Positions 30,607 to 32,451 of a DNA stretch of 32,451 nucleotides are shown here, piece by piece. Numbering within the stretch: the first letter of the stretch is position 1; every line of letters starts with the position of its first letter. A program made the translations under genes and the position numbers. The notes below the pieces were generated by a model. It had not been told where the DNA came from, searched no databases, and saw nothing but the letters and a program-made list of their open reading frames with translations. The DNA is taken from assembly GCF_000485595.1 (NCBI RefSeq), contig NW_014577086.1, forward strand, positions 28,216-60,666, in the 5' to 3' direction. This DNA comes from Priapulus caudatus (lineage: Eukaryota; Priapulida; Priapulimorpha; Priapulimorphida; Priapulidae).

Positions 30607-32451
30607 GATATTACCACGTGGCACAACATCTGCGTGCTGGCTGGGGATGCAAATATACGAACTGATTTCATTGTATTTTTGTCTTTCATGACAAAATACT
30701 CATTTTCCGTATGTGAGAAACTAGCTACGCAGTGCACCATAGCAGTGCTTAGTTTAACTGGTGAATGGTTCACCCAAAGGTGAATGAAATTATTTTAGGG
30801 TGAATGAAACTAGAGGAGTGAATGAAGGGTGGAATTCAGGCCCGTTCCAAGCTTTTCAAAAAGGGGGTGGCATGACATGAGTAGGCATAATTAAAAATTT
30901 CTGTGACATAATGTGCGCGAAGCGCTCATCACGAGCGCGAAGTCTCTCATGGCCGGGGTCCAGGACCCGCTGAAAGACCCTGAAAGCTCGGGGTTTTAGA
31001 CGCTCTCTGGTACAAACTGAGCCTTATCTTGGAGCATTTTTGCACACAATTTATGGCCAATATTTCAGAAATAATTTTGGTTGAGTCAAGAGTCATGAAT
31101 GATGAGTCAATGAATTGCGCAACGAATTCACTTGCCGGCTAAATAACTAATTCCCGGGGTAAACTCTGGAAAAAAGGCGCGCGACGCACCCATCGCACCC
31201 TCCCCCTTCGGACGACCATGGAATAAAACAGAAAAGGTGAAGACTTAATTTACTCGGTATATGATATCTCGCTATACAATAAAAGGCATTGCCATTAAAG
31301 TCGTTAGTAATTATCGTTAGCGCTCTTATTCTCTTATTCTTATTCTCTTAGTCGTTAGTGCTCTTATTGCACTGCAGCTGAAAATTTGATGTTTTTTCTC
31401 TCTACCTGCTTTTCTAATTTCAAAGTAGCAGGATATTTCCCAAATTTACCGTAATATAACCTTTTGGGGGCGACCAGACGATCTAGTGGGATCATAAAGA
31501 TATAAATGGCAACACTAGTGGAGGATCGCCATAGACAACTATTGAACTGTAACTTTACTGCGAGTTGTTAATTTAGCTACTTTTCTGATAAAACTAGAAT
31601 TCTACATAATAAGCAGATCTGAGCACCGTTTTGGGCGATCTAAAGTTAGATTGTGCAAGGGAGAGTAAGACGAAAATAACCAAAAACAAGGTAATTTAGT
31701 CGCGGGCAAATGAAATTTTGCGATAAAGACTCGATGGTGAATGACACTGCAATAGTTTAAGAAGCACTGTACCATAGCGCACTATTTTATCAGTTATTAT
31801 AGAGGGTGTAGGCGTATTAATTCGGTGCAAGTTCTATTTTCGGTGATATCACGGTTCATACTACGCTATATATATAGTGAAGTGCAATACGACAATTCTC
31901 GCTAACGGAGATTTGCTTGGGTTGTAATGACATGTAATGACATAAGATTGCATGGCAGAGGATGTGTGCAGTCGTGAATTAGTCGGAGGTATTTCGGCAG
32001 ATTGTCCTGCTGAAACAGTAAATAAATTGAGATAGGGGAGGTTTGAGGGAAGTGGAGAGATGAAGGAGGCAGAGAGGGGGAAGGGTGGAAAGGAGTCGGA
32101 GAAGAAAGACGGAAAAAAGCGTGAATCGAGCAAGGGATGCAGGGATGGTCAGTTAGTTACGGAAAGCTAACGAGAAATAATGGGGCCTGGCGGAAAACAA
32201 CCTGCGGGAAATATCTTTGATTTCCACTATAGATATCCATAGATATCTAATAATACAAGGAATCTTATTATAATTAAAATGTATAACAAACTAACTTATT
32301 AGAGATAATACAAGTCAGAAGAAACGCTCACAAATAGCTCATGACGAAAATGACCCTCATACATTGTGCACACAGGAGGTATATAGTCACAATGTAAAAA
32401 TACAGACCAAAGTTCGACGGTAGACTTCGCTCAGAGGACAGACTATTTCAG

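Larger units (their letters stand above)
29678..32451. other. 3' flank of the receptor gene, no coding sequence recognised
   Basis: No protein-like frame. Candidate polyadenylation signal AATAAA at 30401, 724 bases past the stop, if the 3' UTR is that long. It holds palindromes at 29985-30030 and 30563-30605, a TGAATGAA-rich stretch (30764-30832), a block at 30840-31000 resembling a degraded dispersed repeat (AAAAAGGGGGTGGCATGACA; GGGTCCAGGACCCGCTG), CTCTTATT repeats (31320-31370) and a purine-rich stretch (32030-32120). Confidence 0.5.

Overview
The window is animal nuclear DNA. It carries small exons with GT/AG introns, dense microsatellites, LTR retrotransposons, fold-back elements and two runs of N (25 N at 11063-11087, 646 N at 21596-22241). 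The one host gene is the 3' part of a class C GPCR of the GABA-B receptor family, closest by eye to subunit 1, on the + strand. Fifteen exons from 1126 to 29677 join in consistent phase to 2160 nt (719 codons plus stop). They give most of the Venus-flytrap ligand-binding domain, seven membrane segments and a C-terminal coiled coil. The signal peptide and the first strands of the ligand domain lie upstream of the window. The species cannot be named from the sequence; a marine or other invertebrate animal is the most I would say.

Layout. 1-1125: intron with degenerate repeats and microsatellites. 1126-6142: ten exons (ligand domain, TM1-TM3) with short introns, one holding a 192-bp inverted-repeat element. 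6143-20127: one 14-kb intron. It holds a fold-back element (arms 6372-6896 plus 17754-18075, against 18079-19190) whose left arm is split by a Ty3/Gypsy element (6897-17753, minus orientation, 164-bp LTRs, AGATG target duplication). Inside this Gypsy element the RT-RNaseH-integrase stretch (8090-11062) reads on the wrong strand, and a 3.4-kb palindrome sits at 11895-15325. 20128-21307: exons for TM4 and TM5, followed by a 13-bp tandem array running into the large gap. 22242-25664: small inverted repeats, a third copy of part of the palindrome, and a second, internally deleted Gypsy element (LTR 22756-23239, gag, and a protease-to-integrase-zinc-finger ORF). 25665-28405: a second copy of the 2.4-kb unit carrying the TM4 and TM5 exons. 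28654-29677: last three exons. 29678-32451: intergenic, with palindromes and simple repeats.

Two themes stand out. The TM4/TM5 exon pair is present twice, which is either a real tandem duplication (possible mutually exclusive exons) or two haplotypes joined end to end. Several blocks (about 7850-11062, 11895-17350, 26790-27820) carry many single-base indels, resembling uncorrected long-read gap filling, so the apparent decay of coding sequence there may be partly technical. No undescribed enzymatic or defence system was found. The most unusual items are the duplicated exon pair, the altered ligand pocket, and the nested fold-back/Gypsy/palindrome structure.
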